Of a DNA stretch of 64,000 nt, positions 23,391 to 43,614 are shown in pieces; the stretch's first letter is position 1, and every line of letters begins with the position of its first letter. Below the pieces are notes generated by a model. It saw only the letters and a program-made list of their open reading frames with translations, did no database searches and was not told the origin of the DNA. Both the position numbers and the translations under genes were made by a program. Source of the stretch: Lutjanus erythropterus (Eukaryota > Chordata > Actinopteri > Lutjaniformes > Lutjanidae); assembly GCA_020091685.1 (NCBI GenBank), contig CM034600.1, positions 2,632,024 through 2,696,023 on the forward strand, written 5' to 3'.

Positions 23391-24239
23391 CAATAGAAAA
23401 AGGGACCACTTGCAGCAAGACATGCTGCTATAAAGATTTTCATGTTTTTCAGTGCTATACTCAGAAAAGGTGAAGGCAGAAATCTCAGTGTATTGATGAG
23501 GCTTACCAAATTCCATATTGATTTTTCCCAGACACAATGTGCATTAATCTGTGTCCTGTATCACCAACATCATCTCAGATGAATATCCACAAAAACACTA
23601 TTCTTATACGCTGGCCTGTTGGCTTCTGACCCAGCTCTACCCCAGCAGTTCAATGATCCCAATCTACTCAGCAAAGTGGTGAAGATAAACAGTTTCCTGT
23701 TAAGTGTTTTATCACATGTAACACTGAAAATGTGCTCTATTTTTTGAAATGGCCATGGAGTAAAAGTGCACACATCTTAGAAGAAAGGATAAGAGAACTT
23801 AAAGGTTACATTAGACATAATGATGTAATGCATTTTAATATAGGGCTGAATGGTTCAAGTGATCAGAGACGCTCACTCATTCTTGAAATGGACAATCACT
23901 TGCCAATTAGTTTACAGTAATTAAGCAGTATTCCTGCCTTTTTCAAGCCAGGAAGTGAGACAGAGTTCCTTAGTCTGTAACTAACCCTGATTAGCCTGAT
24001 TAAATCATGCTTTCGTAAAAATCTGACATGGTTGACAGTCATTTCCATTAAAAAAAAAACAAAAAAAAACTACAAGACAACACTACAAGAAAGAGGAAAT
24101 ATAAAAAAATGAACAAATTAAAGCGAGGAAATATAGCAATAAAAAAAGGAACACTATGAATAGGGGAAATATAAAAATAGGAACAATATAAACTGGAAAT
24201 ATAAAAATCCACATTAGGCACTGTGGCTATTACCTGTGT

Positions 24240-24332
24240 GGCCACCAGGTGTCGTTATGAGTTGAAATTAATGGTGACGCAACACACGGGGAAGCAGAGG
24301 AAGAGACAGCAGATACCGCACCTTCGACCAAG
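24240..24332 (+). promoter_or_regulatory. stk38: Probable non-coding first exon and promoter of STK38
   Basis: A strong donor, 'gaccaag|gtaagcg', ends a CpG-bearing stretch at 24332. The next recognised exon (27967) begins seven bases before the STK38 ATG, so an upstream 5' UTR exon is needed. The transcription start is not visible; the left bound is a guess. Confidence 0.5.
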
Positions 24333-25559
24333 GTAAGCGAACAAAGACCAACTGTAAAAATACAGAATGAAAGAAGTAGAAGGCAATATGCTGAAGGTTT
24401 CCTTTAGTTAAGTATCCTGCTAAGTGAACCGTGAACGTCCCCTGTCTTCCGATGTCCTATTTCAAAACAAATGATTCGAGCTTTTCCAGCAGATAGGTTA
24501 AGTGGCTAACGTTTACTAGCTAACTTTCCCTTAGCTATTCGCTTTGGGTAACTTCAAGTTGTCAAGTGTGAGAAAATGGAAGTAGTCGTTTCCGGGTAAA
24601 GGCTCTCAAAATAAAATTCAGAGTGACGAGCAAGGGATGAAACTGCCTATCTGCATGCGTGACACTTTTATTTTGAAGGACATATTTAGTGTTTTCCGTA
24701 CTTTCACTGCGGCACTTAACGGAGCCAGGAACTTTAATAGCTAACTTGCTAGCTAACTAATGTTAGCAAGTTAAAGCATATGGTTAACGTTAACTATCCC
24801 AGCTTAAAACTGTAAACTGTAATTGAAACACGGTTACGTTATAGCAGGTAAGTGTTGAGTTAAAATCCTCTCTGTTCATAATTCTTAACACTTTATGTAG
24901 TTTATGACACGTATGACTGCGTTGGAACCGAAACTAACCACCGACGTCTTGTTGACACTAGCTGGGTCAGTGTGTTTTTGACAAGAGCTGAGCAAAACAC
25001 CTAAATTATTCATCATTCACCTTGTGAATAGCCAACATAACCTCATGCCCTGCGAGAGTTTTTATGGAGGACGCCACGATTAGATCTTATTTAATTTGTG
25101 TAACGTACAAATGTAACCAAATTCCACGTAACACGGAACACGTTCACTTCATTAGTTCAGGTCCATGAAATTATTACAGCAGCCAGTAGCTTCAGTGTAG
25201 GCATGTGAGTGTTATATTAAGGAGAAATTTAACAGATCTGAGCCTAACCTTTAAATACACAGAGAGAGATTAAATGCACGCTGTATTCCATCCTCTTAAG
25301 AGCACTGTAACTATCGGTGTCTGTGTAAATCTGTCACTTAATCTAATTATCATCTGTTGTACACAAAGCAAATTAAATCAGTTTAATGAACCAGGAAACC
25401 ATGCCAACTGCATGAATGAAATCTCATCAGAGCAACTGTGTCCCTTGAATTTTCGATTTTCATCAATGCCACTTAAAGGATCGCTTAAAGGAGAAATATT
25501 TAAGATATTCACTATACTAAATAATAAAACGACCATGATATATCATTAGAGATTAAGGA

Positions 25560-25890
25560 AATATGTAGGGTTGCAACTAACAGTTATTTTCATAGCCGAT
25601 TGATTAATAATTGTTTTAAAATGTCAGAAAATGGTGAAAATTTGACAAACAATGTTTCGAAGTCCAAGATGATGTCCTCAAATGTCTTGCTTTATTCACA
25701 ACCCATTAGTCATTATTAACCATATCCACTTCACTGTCAGAGAGGCGTAAAAAAAAAAAAAAATCACAATTAAGCTGATATCAGAGAATTTCGACTGTTT
25801 TTCCTTAAAAATGACTCCAAACAATTTATCGTTAATCAAAATAGTTGAAGATTAATTTAATGATCGATTAATTGTTGCAGCTCTAGTCCT
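25560..25890 (+). repeat. 'attaatcgatta' family repeat copy in STK38 intron 1
   Basis: It starts 'agggttgcaactaacagttattttcatagccgattgatta' and ends 'aatgatcgattaattgttgcagctctag', with inner blocks 'aatgtttcgaagtccaagatgatgtcc' and 'tatccacttcactgtcagag'. The start and end are near-inverted, as in the other copies. Confidence 0.75.
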
Positions 25891-27973
25891 TATGAATAAA
25901 ATAAACACTGTGAAGTCAAGTTTAAAGTTGAAATACTGGCTTCTCTGACAACAGTGTTAGAGCCAATGAGTTCTCGTTAAGATTTCCATTCTGCTCCATC
26001 ACATCTATTTTTGTTTTTGCCCATGTGTTCCACACTATGTCACATTTATTCATTTTATTCATTGTACAATATGTAAACAGACTCTGTAAAGTAGTAAAGC
26101 CGGCAGTGACTGAACTCCAACTCCAGAGTGTGTATTTTCAGAGCAGTGGGCTTTTGTTTTTCAGGCTAACGTGCATAGCTTTACATCACCAGACATTGAC
26201 AGATTTAAGAAGTTGTTGCTTGTCATTGTCAAAGTATAATGTTGTGCGTGTGTTGCGCTTGTGTAGGTTCAGGGCTCGATTTATACTCTCAAGCAGATGC
26301 AGACACCAAGGAGGCCTATTAGTTCTATTAGTTCTGCTTGGAGGTAAATGTCCCTGCAACCTGCAGGCAACATGCCAAAGCTTCAATTGTGAGGATGCTT
26401 GTATTGTATCTTTCAATTTAAACGTTTTGTCTTCCACTGACGGTTATGCCATTGCTAGACTATCAAGTACTGACTTGTAAAGGTCAGTAGTTCCTTGACA
26501 ACTATCATTTAGATTGTTAAATTCTTCAGAAAGCATCAATTGTGACATAACGGCCAGTAAGATACACTGTGCTGTTTTTTTAAAGTGTTTTTTGTTTTCT
26601 TCTGACAAGTGCCAGATGCCTGTGATTTCAATTATTGAAACTCAGAGCTCATTTTGATTGATTTTCAATTTAATATTGAAATTGTGACATCCCTTATTAT
26701 TACAGTTAAAATGATTACCTTTTAGAAACCGGTTTGCATTTGCACTGCAGTTTCCAGTGATACATTTATTGATCAAACAAGAAACAGTAACTCAACCAGT
26801 GACTACAAGAATAATGAAAACTGACTGGGGCCATTGACCAAACACCCAGAGTGATTTTAATTTTTAATTCAGATATAAGGGCAGGGAATAAGTAGCAGAC
26901 CTTTTTATGGTGGATAATAGAGGAAAAGAACTTCAATTCGGGACAGTGGTTGTTAAATTTGGGGCAGCTGAAAGTAGAATTTGGGACAGTGTCAGGACAC
27001 TTAGGAAAAACATAATTTTGACCCTTCCATGCTTTATGTCCATTCCAGTTATGCTGTTTCAGTTTTTACATTTTCCAGAATTTACAGGATAAAATGCCAA
27101 GATTGGTTCAGTATTGACAACAACTTTGTTTGTGATGCTCTCAGTTATGCCACAATGAAGATCATGTCTTGGTCAGTGAAATAGCTTTAACTGATTTACT
27201 ACTGTTGCTGTTTTGACTCCATATTTGCACATGACTCTCCCAGCACAATGTCACATGAACTGCACATAGTGCAGGTATGACCACTTGAATTAAGCCAGAA
27301 AATGCATTTGTCTGAGGGAAGTTATGTGATGTATGATTAACCTATATTGTTTCACTTCCCCTCATTAAGTAAACATAAAGTCTAGAAACCTATAGGAGCG
27401 CAGTTTGCCTCAAAACCCTATCTATCTCACAGGAGAGTTTGTGTTTGCACAAATCAGATTTCCTCATCATTTCTTCATAACTGCCCTTTCACAATGTTAT
27501 CAACATTGCTCTGCTCAGACAGCAGAGGCTGCAGCTTTCCTTCCTCTTTTTGTGGCACAACAGCAGGGTGGGAAATTAACTTTTTAAGATGTGAATACAG
27601 ACCAGCCACTGACAGATAAATGTTTAACTTCACCATGTAAATCACTATTTCGCCAGAAATCTACCACCCACGTTAATATTTTACCAGCATTTGGCTGGTG
27701 GCTGCTCCTAATTTTCCATCCTTCCTGACAGTCATCTCCATTCATAGTTGAACTTTTTTAGAGCACAGCTCAGTGTTATAATATCTGACCTCAGCATAAC
27801 AACAAGATATGTTTAAATAGATCAGACTTTCTGCTGTTTCCTTTGGCCCTCAAATATTCCGTCCTACCTATTCCTCCTCACTGGTACAATGTTTTTTTTT
27901 CCCAGATACTGTATGTGTCAGCAGGACATGCTCTCTGCTCACCTCATTGATTGTGCCTCTCTCCAGGTAAAGC

Positions 27974-35391
<7,418 letters not shown>

Positions 35392-36447
35392 ACCTTCAGA
35401 CAACCAACTCCACCATTAAACCTGAATGAGTCGTCCAAACCCCCGTTTGTCTGAGGAACTCCAGCCCCGACAGGAGAACTGTTCTGTCTGTTCTCTGTTA
35501 CCTGAGCGACGAGGCTTCTCGGACTCTGCAAATAAACAAAGGGGCTCAATTTCGTCCGTCGCTTTCCAACCATAGGAACCGCTGCCTTCATTTCTGCAGG
35601 TCTTTACTTTCTCTGACGCTTCCAAACTGGGATTAAAGTGATTGTGATCCTGTCCACTTGCCTTCGTCACCAGTGGATGCAGTGGGATGTCTTTTCCTCC
35701 TGACACCAGCATCATCTACATTCCCTCTCTACAAACCAGCACCAGTCTGTTGGACCAAGGGCTCTTCTTCTTCCAAACCAGGACCTCCACTCCATTCACC
35801 TTTTTTTTTTTTTTTTTTCACGTTGACTTCTCAGCTCAAACGTTGCATTAAGTGGCCACTTGAAGTGAATCAGGTGCTCTTCAGGGATCCTGTCCTAACG
35901 TTTCTCTTTTTTTTCCTACAAGAGCTCACTATGAGGCTTCTCTAAAGTGCTGCTGGCTTCTTAAGACGACCTAACCAAAGACTGAGCTGAATGATGTTTG
36001 TCTGCTTGATCTCTCTGTCTTGTCACTTAGAATTGTAGTTTTATAGATTGATATTTGCAAGAGTTGCTTGTTGAAAAGCGTGAATATATGAGAATGGTGC
36101 ATTTTGTTGAGTCTTGTTACATTTTCACAATGACCCGCTTCCGTTCTAATAATCTTTAGCACCTTATATGATGCTTGATCCAACTCCAGTACAGTCAGGC
36201 CTACAGAGCATTCATTTGGATAATTTTATTGGACTGGGAAAGTACACTTGTGGCAACATGAGTGTGACGGTGGTGTCTCAGAACTGAAGCTACCATTTCC
36301 CCACAAATGTCTGCATTTTATTATTTTAATGCCTGACTGTGTCCGAGTCTTCACAGTGGTAAATTCTAGATATAAATGCTAAATAGCTACATGTATAAAG
36401 CGCTTTACAAGGTTTTTGCCACACATTCACACTTTTTCACACACACG

Positions 36448-37819
36448 TTAGGGGTGTAAATCAAATCCATCATCATATGATATATCGATTCTTTGGTCAA
36501 TGATACAATACTTGCTGATATCTGAAGTCTGCCACGATATGGCATCAGTTGAATTCAGGGGCCTGCGATTGATTGATATACTAACTATTGAACTTCTTTT
36601 CTGCTTTGGTCCATAAAATGGAAAAAACAACACCTAAATAATTGTAACCAGTTAGGTGCAGTTAAGTTGGCTTTAAATTGACTCCACTAACACACATAAA
36701 ACATGGCTTTAAAGGGCTTTAAAATGCTATTGCCCGTGGTAAAATGAGTACAGCAGACCAACGGGAAAGTTGAAGCCACGAACTGTTCATTAAATAGGTT
36801 GAAATGCTGTTTAATATATGATCTATTGTTGAAGCGAGTTGTGTCCCACCCCTGACTTGTAAATTGACAATAACAAGCGAGAACGGGTCCTCCACTGTCA
36901 GTCGTTTGTCAATGTAAAGCCCACTGCTCTGAAAGTATCTAACATTGACAATGAGTTCAGTGACTGCCTGTCTCACTGCCCGCCAAACTCCATTAACATT
37001 TTGCTCAATTTAATAGTTATAAACACCTACGGCCTCTACAAGATTATTAATGATTTCTTGCAACTCATAAACAGACACGTAATCGTTCAACAAAAATTCA
37101 GCATTAATTTGATCTCTGATTAATGTGAAATGGACACACAAAACACTTCCTCTGGACTGGAGGCTGTAGCGTTCATGTCAAGTGAATCAAGTATTTCAAC
37201 TTAACATGTTTCTTTGATCCATGATGACACATCATGGTCATCTTATGATTTATTACAGTAAATATATTACAGATTTCTCCTGTAAGAACATTTAACATAA
37301 CTTAAATTAAGGTCAATAATAAGTGTCAAGGTTCATATGCAAAACAGCTGTCTTTTGCTAGTCTCTATTATTAGCTTAAGCCTATTGCATGTTACATTGC
37401 ATAGCCAGGCTAGCAGACTTTTCCCTCTTCTCATAGCTTAACAACTTCCATGTATAATTTGTAGTTCTCTTTCTCACCTCTGGTTTAAGTTACTGCATCT
37501 TCCAACAGAAAACCACGGTTGAATTCCAGCCTGCGTTCACGTTTTTTCAGCCTATCACTGATGAAACGGATCAGAGTGTTTTACCTCAGGAGTGAATATG
37601 CTCATCATCTTTGTTTGCCTGGCGCTTGCACTGTTCTAATGTTTAGGAAGGATGTGCGCTTGGAAGCAAACGCTGACACATGCCATGGGAATTTCAAAAT
37701 AAAGGCGCATCTCAAAGATGCTGATATGAATCGATGTTTTTGCTTTGCGTCGATCATATTGAATTGTTGACCCTTGAATCGATGCATTGATCCAGATTTC
37801 TGGGTTGTTACACCCCTAA
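36448..37819. mobile_element. 1.37-kb DNA transposon remnant with TTAGGGGTGTAA ends
   Basis: The left terminus 'ttaggggtgtaa' (36448) is the exact reverse complement of the right terminus 'ttacacccctaa' (ending 37819). The flanking octamers CACACACG and CATACGCG agree at six of eight positions, compatible with an aged hAT 8-bp duplication. The interior holds only broken frames. A piece around 36890-36960 (reverse) resembles 26110-26170. Confidence 0.7.
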
Positions 37820-38689
37820 CATACGCGCGCACACACACACACATACACACACTCTCTCTCACACTGATGGCAGTGAGGTACCCCGCAGGGTGCTAGCCTG
37901 ATCAATGGGAGCAATTTTGTGTCCAGTGTCTCCCTCAAGAGTACCTGGACGTGTAGACCACCAACCCTGTGATCAGTGGACGTGCTGCCGTACCTCCTGA
38001 TCCACAGCCGCCCCACGGTCATCATCGAACAATTCAAACTTCAGCTGATGCAATTCTTGTAGACTGAGCAGCTGTTGAAAGCAGGAAGACCCACTCTACC
38101 TGTGTAATAGTACACAGAATGGGAGTGTTACTGTAGTGCAGGCGTGTACTGCAGAAACTCACTGCAGCCTGCACCTCATTGGCTTTCAGTGTCTCACTGG
38201 CTAGCTTATTTTATTTTAATGCAGCAGAAACACAGAAGGAAAACCTCAAGGAGAAAATGGCTCCTAATAAAAAGCCACAGCCTTGTGAGAATAAATAATG
38301 GTTTCATAACAACATGATCCTGGACACGGAGATCAAACTGTGGCTGTAAATGGTGTGGAAATGTACCGCTGTTGTTGCTCCGCCCACAGGCCTTTGTTCC
38401 AGCTCCGTTGAAGGTTCTTGTTTAAATCACCACCTCTGCTTCAGTTACTGTATTGCACAAAACAGTTTGTTTTAGGCTGATGAACTTTTAGGAATTCGTA
38501 CGGCAGCCAAGAACAGCTGTGCTTGCAGTTGTTTTGATGAAGTCGTCATGAGAAAGCAAAAGGATTTGTCTTCTGATGACTTCTGAAGTGAATCATTTCT
38601 CATCTTTAAAACAAGTCTGTCTCTATTGATGAATCAAACACTGGTTCTTTAGTTCTCCATAATTATCCTGTGATCCTGTGAAAAAAGTT

Positions 38690-39480
38690 GTTTTCTCGAG
38701 ATGAATCATCTTGTTATCTTAATAAATCAGCCTGCTGTTTTCTTAACATAACAAGATAAATAAACCTGTTATGAAAAAATGAGCTTTGACTTTTCAGGAC
38801 AACAAGATAATTATACCGCAATCATGAAAAAAATCTACTTACATCTCAAGATAACAAAATAATTGTACTGTTATCTAATGAAATAATAAACCCATAATAA
38901 CAAAAATGAGCTTTGTTATCTCAGAGACTAAATCATTAATCTGTGATCTCTGTAACAGCATTAAAAAAAATTTGCAAGCAGGGCTGTTCTCAGCTTCCAT
39001 AAAGTTAAATCAGCCTTCATTTTCCTGAGATAACCAGATAATTCCACCTGTTTTCTTGAAAAAGTAAACTTTGTCATCTCGAGATAATTAAATAATTATA
39101 CCGCCATCACGGGAAAAAAGATTAATCTCAAGATAATGAAATTATTAATAAATTATCTAAATATATACCGCTATCACAAAAGACTTATCTCAAGATAAAG
39201 AAATAAGTAACCTGATATGACGAAAAATAACCTTTATCTTGAGATAGCAAATTAATAATACTGCTGTCATGTAAAAAAAAAAAGCGTTCTCTTGAGATAA
39301 TGAAAAATTAGCTTTATCATGTGATGATGCAGTAATTGTACTGCCATCCAAAGAAAAGCTTTTATCTTGAAATCTCAAAATAATACCGCTATCACGTAAA
39401 AAAAAATATTTTGAGATGATGCAATAATTAACCCATTATGATGAAAAATTTGTTTTATTGTCTTGAGATAATCATACTGC
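38690..39480. repeat. Degenerate tandem array built on 'ttatctcgagataa'-like units
   Basis: The motifs 'ttatctcaagataa', 'aataattataccgc.atcacgaaaaaa' and 'gttatgaaaaaatgagctttgtt' return about every 60-75 bp with many changes, and GATAA and TTATC occur on both strands. It is an old, AT-rich minisatellite-like array. It has no coding frame. Confidence 0.7.
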
Positions 39481-39487
39481 TGTTACA

Positions 39488-39503
39488 ATTATTATTATTA
39501 TTA

Positions 39504-39546
<43 letters not shown>
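39488..39546 (+). repeat. (ATT)n microsatellite
   Basis: About 19 ATT units with one interruption ('atcatt'). Confidence 0.9.
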
Positions 39547-39547
<1 letters not shown>

Positions 39548-40669
39548 TTAAATCTTAGCATGTTATGACAAAAAATTAGCTTTATTGATGACAAAATAAT
39601 TTGTTTGTCATCTGGGGATAATAGTGTTAGAAAAAATGTGCAAGAACAGCTGTTCTCAGCCTCTTGAAAGTCATTTCTGTTTATTTTTATAAAATCTATT
39701 TTGACGTGTAAGAGCGTGGTGGTTGATTACTGAGGTCATGATGTTTAAAGTTACTATCGGCGTGGAGGGAAACTCAGCGTGGCTTTTGTCAGGTTATCAC
39801 CCTGTAAGTGTGTGTGTGTGTGTGTTTGTTTGTTTTTTATTTTTTTATTTTAAGAGACACACAACATCTTAAAGAGTAAATCCACAGTGCAGCAGGACGT
39901 GTTCTCCATACAGAGAGTTTCTTTTTAACTTCTGAAGCACAGGGCTAAACATTTTCCACTGAACACAATATCCAAAATGCTGTCATTTAAAACGAATGTA
40001 AATGTTTTATTGAGTCATAGAGAAAATAATTTTTTGCCACAATAATTCCAAAATGCTGTTTGTGTGAATGTAGCCTGGACCATACAAGTTTTATTTTTAT
40101 TATTATTATTATTTTTTTTAATGCTTGTCTTGGCATGTGAGGTTTAACTATGGAAGCCCATTTCCCCCCAGAAACAAGAAAAGATGTTAGGAATGTTAAA
40201 AAAAATAATAATTAAGTTAAATTACAGCTTACTAAAATATTAAAATAGTGAATTTCATGATTCAGAGTCTGTCAAAAATGTGTAATTTTGCTGTAGTAGG
40301 TCAAAATTACATTCAAAGGTTTGACTCAAATTGTGTCCTCAGTTTGACTTCAAAAGTTCGACTCATTTCATTACAATCTTGACTCAAAATTTAGATTTAT
40401 CGAGTAGTTTTTACTTAAAAAAAATCAAATTGTATGTAGTGTGTCAACTTTGACGCAGTAAATCTCATAATTCTGACTTAAAGTTCTGTTGTATGTCAAA
40501 ACATTTCAGAATGACATTAATTTTGACCAGATGGCTTGAACTTTGTCTTGTGCACATATTTCAAGTCCATGTAAAAGAAAAAGTGTTTCTTCTAACCACG
40601 TAATACATGTTAAAACGTAGGTGCTGAAAACTTGTGATGTAGTTCTGAATTGTGGAGTTAGACTCATGC

Positions 40670-41095
40670 TGGAGACATAATCCCACAACATTATATAAGC
40701 CCTGCCAACGCCACCAATGATGTCTCCCCCTCCCAAACAGTCAGTTACAAACGTCCCTTCAGTGACTCTCTCAGTCCAAATCAGTCCAGCAGTTCACTTC
40801 AGCTCACTTCAGTTCCAACAACCCGACACAGAAGAAAAAAAAACCACCCTGTCACCGTCCTCTGGCTCTGGTGGCTCAAACATGTCTGGACATGTCTAAT
40901 GAAGCTGCTGGACGGAGCGACCATGTTTCAGGTGGTTTGCAGGTCGTAGTGGTGTTTGACACTGAGACAGCAGAGTTGACATGTCCCCACTGTTTCAGAG
41001 CAGAGAAGACTTTTTTGAGACATTTTTCTGTGGTGTGACAAACTGAGAAGACACACTTATGTTGCTTTACAAGAGCTTTAACAATATATGCAATT
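40670..41095 (+). repeat. Dispersed element P, copy 1 (inverted partner at 56380-56840)
   Basis: In order it holds a TATA-like 'attatataagcc', a block with 'agttacaaacgt', the near-identical 'cagtccagcagttcacttcagctcacttcagttccaacaacccgacacagaag' block, a p53-site-like pair, 'accatgtttcaggt', 'gtgtttgacactg' and 'gtgtgacaaact.agaa'. All recur in the same order on the opposite strand in MTCH1 intron 6. No terminal repeats or coding frame were identified. Confidence 0.8.
40878..40897 (+). promoter_or_regulatory. p53-response-element-like pair of half-sites
   Basis: AAACATGTCT is followed directly by GGACATGTCT. Both fit the decamer RRRCATGYYY without mismatch and with no spacer, the arrangement favoured by p53-family tetramers. 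Sequence match only; no functional evidence here. Confidence 0.6.
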
Positions 41096-41752
41096 TCTTT
41101 GTACTTTTATATCAGAATCCGAATAGATGACAAATAGAGTTCAAACCAATAATATCATGACCTCCACCCATCAATCAATCTTCAGTTTGTAACGGCACAT
41201 AGCTAAGATTTATTAGTTATCTAGCTAGTGACAGCATGGTACATTGGGTTATGACACGCCCACTTTTCAACGGTCAGATCAGATTTACCCCCAATGTCCT
41301 GTTTCAGTTGGAAAAAACCTCACAACACAAAAGCTAGATAATCTCGAAATGCAGTTTCATCTGGACCACATTTCAAGTTTCATAAGGTCAAAATCTGACA
41401 TACAATTTTAACTTTAATAACAATACTAAGTATTTTATGATTGCGAAAACTATTCAAACTTTTTTCACTCCCACATTTCATCTTTCTTTTCCTTCCCTGG
41501 CAGGAATGGGCTTCCATACGGACCAGTTGAGTCTGAAGGTTTTTCTTCTTGTGTGTAATATAAAACTTAGTGCATTCAGGTAGTGTGTAGATGAAGTAAC
41601 ACTTTTTAGAAAAGCACGTGGTGGAGCTTTTTTCTACGGCGAGGGTCACTATTTTAAACCACCTGTCTGTTATTGGAATGCTTCTGCTCTGCATGCTTCT
41701 ACCAAACTGCAGCTTAAAGCAATAGAGCACATGATGACGTGTTGATGATGCC

Positions 41753-41755
<3 letters not shown>

Positions 41756-41784
<29 letters not shown>
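41756..41784 (+). repeat. (TG)n microsatellite
   Basis: About 14 TG units followed by (GA)n. Confidence 0.9.
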
Positions 41785-41797
<13 letters not shown>

Positions 41798-42784
41798 TAA
41801 AGTGTGTAAGGGAGAGATGTGATCACAGTGCAATGTTGGATTGTTTGATGACCTGTATGTTTTCTACACTCAGATGTGTGTGTATGTGTGTGTGTGTGAG
41901 CTCTGCTCGTCGTCCTGTACCATGTGATCTGAGAGAAAGAAGTGAGGGGTTCTGGGAAGGTGGGTGTACATTATTTAAACCACTGTTCTCTTTGTAGCGT
42001 GTGGCTGTTGTATTGTTTTCTGCTATTTGACAATGAATTACTCTGCACTTACCTGTCTGTCGTGTCCTCCTTCACAACATTTCACTGAAGCCTCCTGATC
42101 TCTAAAACTTCAAAACAAAAATATTCAAGTCTCAAGTTTTGACCACCGGTCAAAGTCCTGGGACAAGAGACAATAGACAGTGAAAGGTCGACCTTTGAAA
42201 TGACTCAAATGATGATAAAAACATTTGTCAGCTTTTTAAGGAAATATTGTTAATTAAATCTAACTGTATTTATTCTGAATAAAGAGAAGCAGAAGAGTGA
42301 TTCAGTCTGAGTATCAGGTGAGTGAAACACTCTGACAGATCAACACAAATTATTCTTCAGTGGCTCATGACTGCTCTGAAAAACCACAAGTTACAACCTT
42401 GAAATCCTTTATAGAGCAGTAAGTGGTGCTGATGAATGATTGATGTTGACTGATGAGAACTGCTGACCAGAACTGTTAGTCCTGCTACTGATAACAGCTT
42501 TAATAAGCAGACATTAATATTACAGTCATTATTAAAGAGTCACAGGTTTCTCACTTTTTAATAATTACATCTACAGTTACAGTGTGTAGGCACAGGGGAA
42601 ATTCATATATATTTTATTTCTATATTTTAAATAGCATTATTATATATCTTATGCTTTAGAATTGTTTTTTTTATATACCTGATTTTCTTTCTACACATTT
42701 TCTATAAACTGTTTCACTCTGGTATCCTGTATGTAGGGTTGCAGCAGTGTACTTATTTTATTGCAGACTATACAAATTCTATAA

Positions 42785-43235
42785 AAACTGAAATCTACTG
42801 TATAAAAATTTAACCATATTAGTGTTCTTCAAAAAAATATTGATTTCTGCCACATTGGTGTTGTTTAAAAAAAAGAAAAGAATTTTAAAGTATTAGTGCT
42901 ATTATTAAAAATGAATAATACCATATTAGTTCTTTTGAAAATCTAAATTTATTGAATGAAAATCTATTGTATTAGCCATTTGAAAAAATAATTCTATTGT
43001 ATTAGTTATTTAAACAAGTAATTCTATTGTATTAGTTATATTTTTAAAAATATACTTATAGAATATACTATTCTACTGTATTAGCTATTTAAATATTTTT
43101 TTTACTGTATTAGTTACTTTAAAAAATCTACAGTATTAGTTTTTAACTTTTTTACTGTATTAGTTATTTAAAAGAAATAATTCTACTAATTCTACTGTAT
43201 TACTTGGAAAAAAATCTACTGTATTTGAAATACAG
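42785..43235 (+). repeat. Degenerate minisatellite, unit about 'tctactgtattagttatttaaa'
   Basis: 'tctattgtattag' or 'tctactgtattag' followed by 'ttatttaaa' and a variable AT spacer occurs around ten times. Spacing ranges from 30 to 60 bp. Confidence 0.75.
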
Positions 43236-43330
43236 ATTTCTACCACATTGGTGTTAGTATTATTATTATTTTAATTTGCTGTATTAGTGCTATTAAAAAA
43301 AAAGAAACATGCAACCAGATGGAGAATCTC

Positions 43331-43333
<3 letters not shown>

Positions 43334-43395
<62 letters not shown>
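43334..43395 (+). repeat. (TG)n microsatellite
   Basis: 31 uninterrupted TG units. The frames in either direction that encode Cys-Val or His-Thr repeats are artefacts of this run. Confidence 0.95.
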
Positions 43396-43398
<3 letters not shown>

Positions 43399-43614
43399 CT
43401 CCTGTCCTCCACTGTCTGTCAGACTCATCAACTTGCAACAGTTTGGCAGCGTTCACACTGCAGGTCACAGAGACCCACATCAGATTGTTTTTTTCTCCCT
43501 GACAGTGTGAACAGCACAAATCATGTGGGATCTGATCTTTTCAATTCTGATTTGAGCCACTTTGACATGTGGTCCTCAGTCAGATCCATGTCTGATATTT
43601 AGCACAGAAAGACT

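Larger units (their letters stand above)
19192..24249. other. Intergenic region between DENND2D and STK38
   Basis: It contains the DENND2D 3' UTR up to about 19470, a GC-rich block (20090-20560), repeat copies at 20820-21121, 21255-21480 and 21560-21860, and a LINE tail at 23105-23390. No exon was recognised. Confidence 0.5.

Noticed and set aside
35531-35536. AATAAA 140 bp after the STK38 stop as the main poly(A) site
   Set aside because: Possible, but the downstream context is not convincing, and NDR-kinase transcripts usually have long 3' UTRs; not called as a feature.
43240-43602. Frames encoding Cys-Val and His-Thr repeats
   Set aside because: Artefacts of the (TG)n microsatellite.
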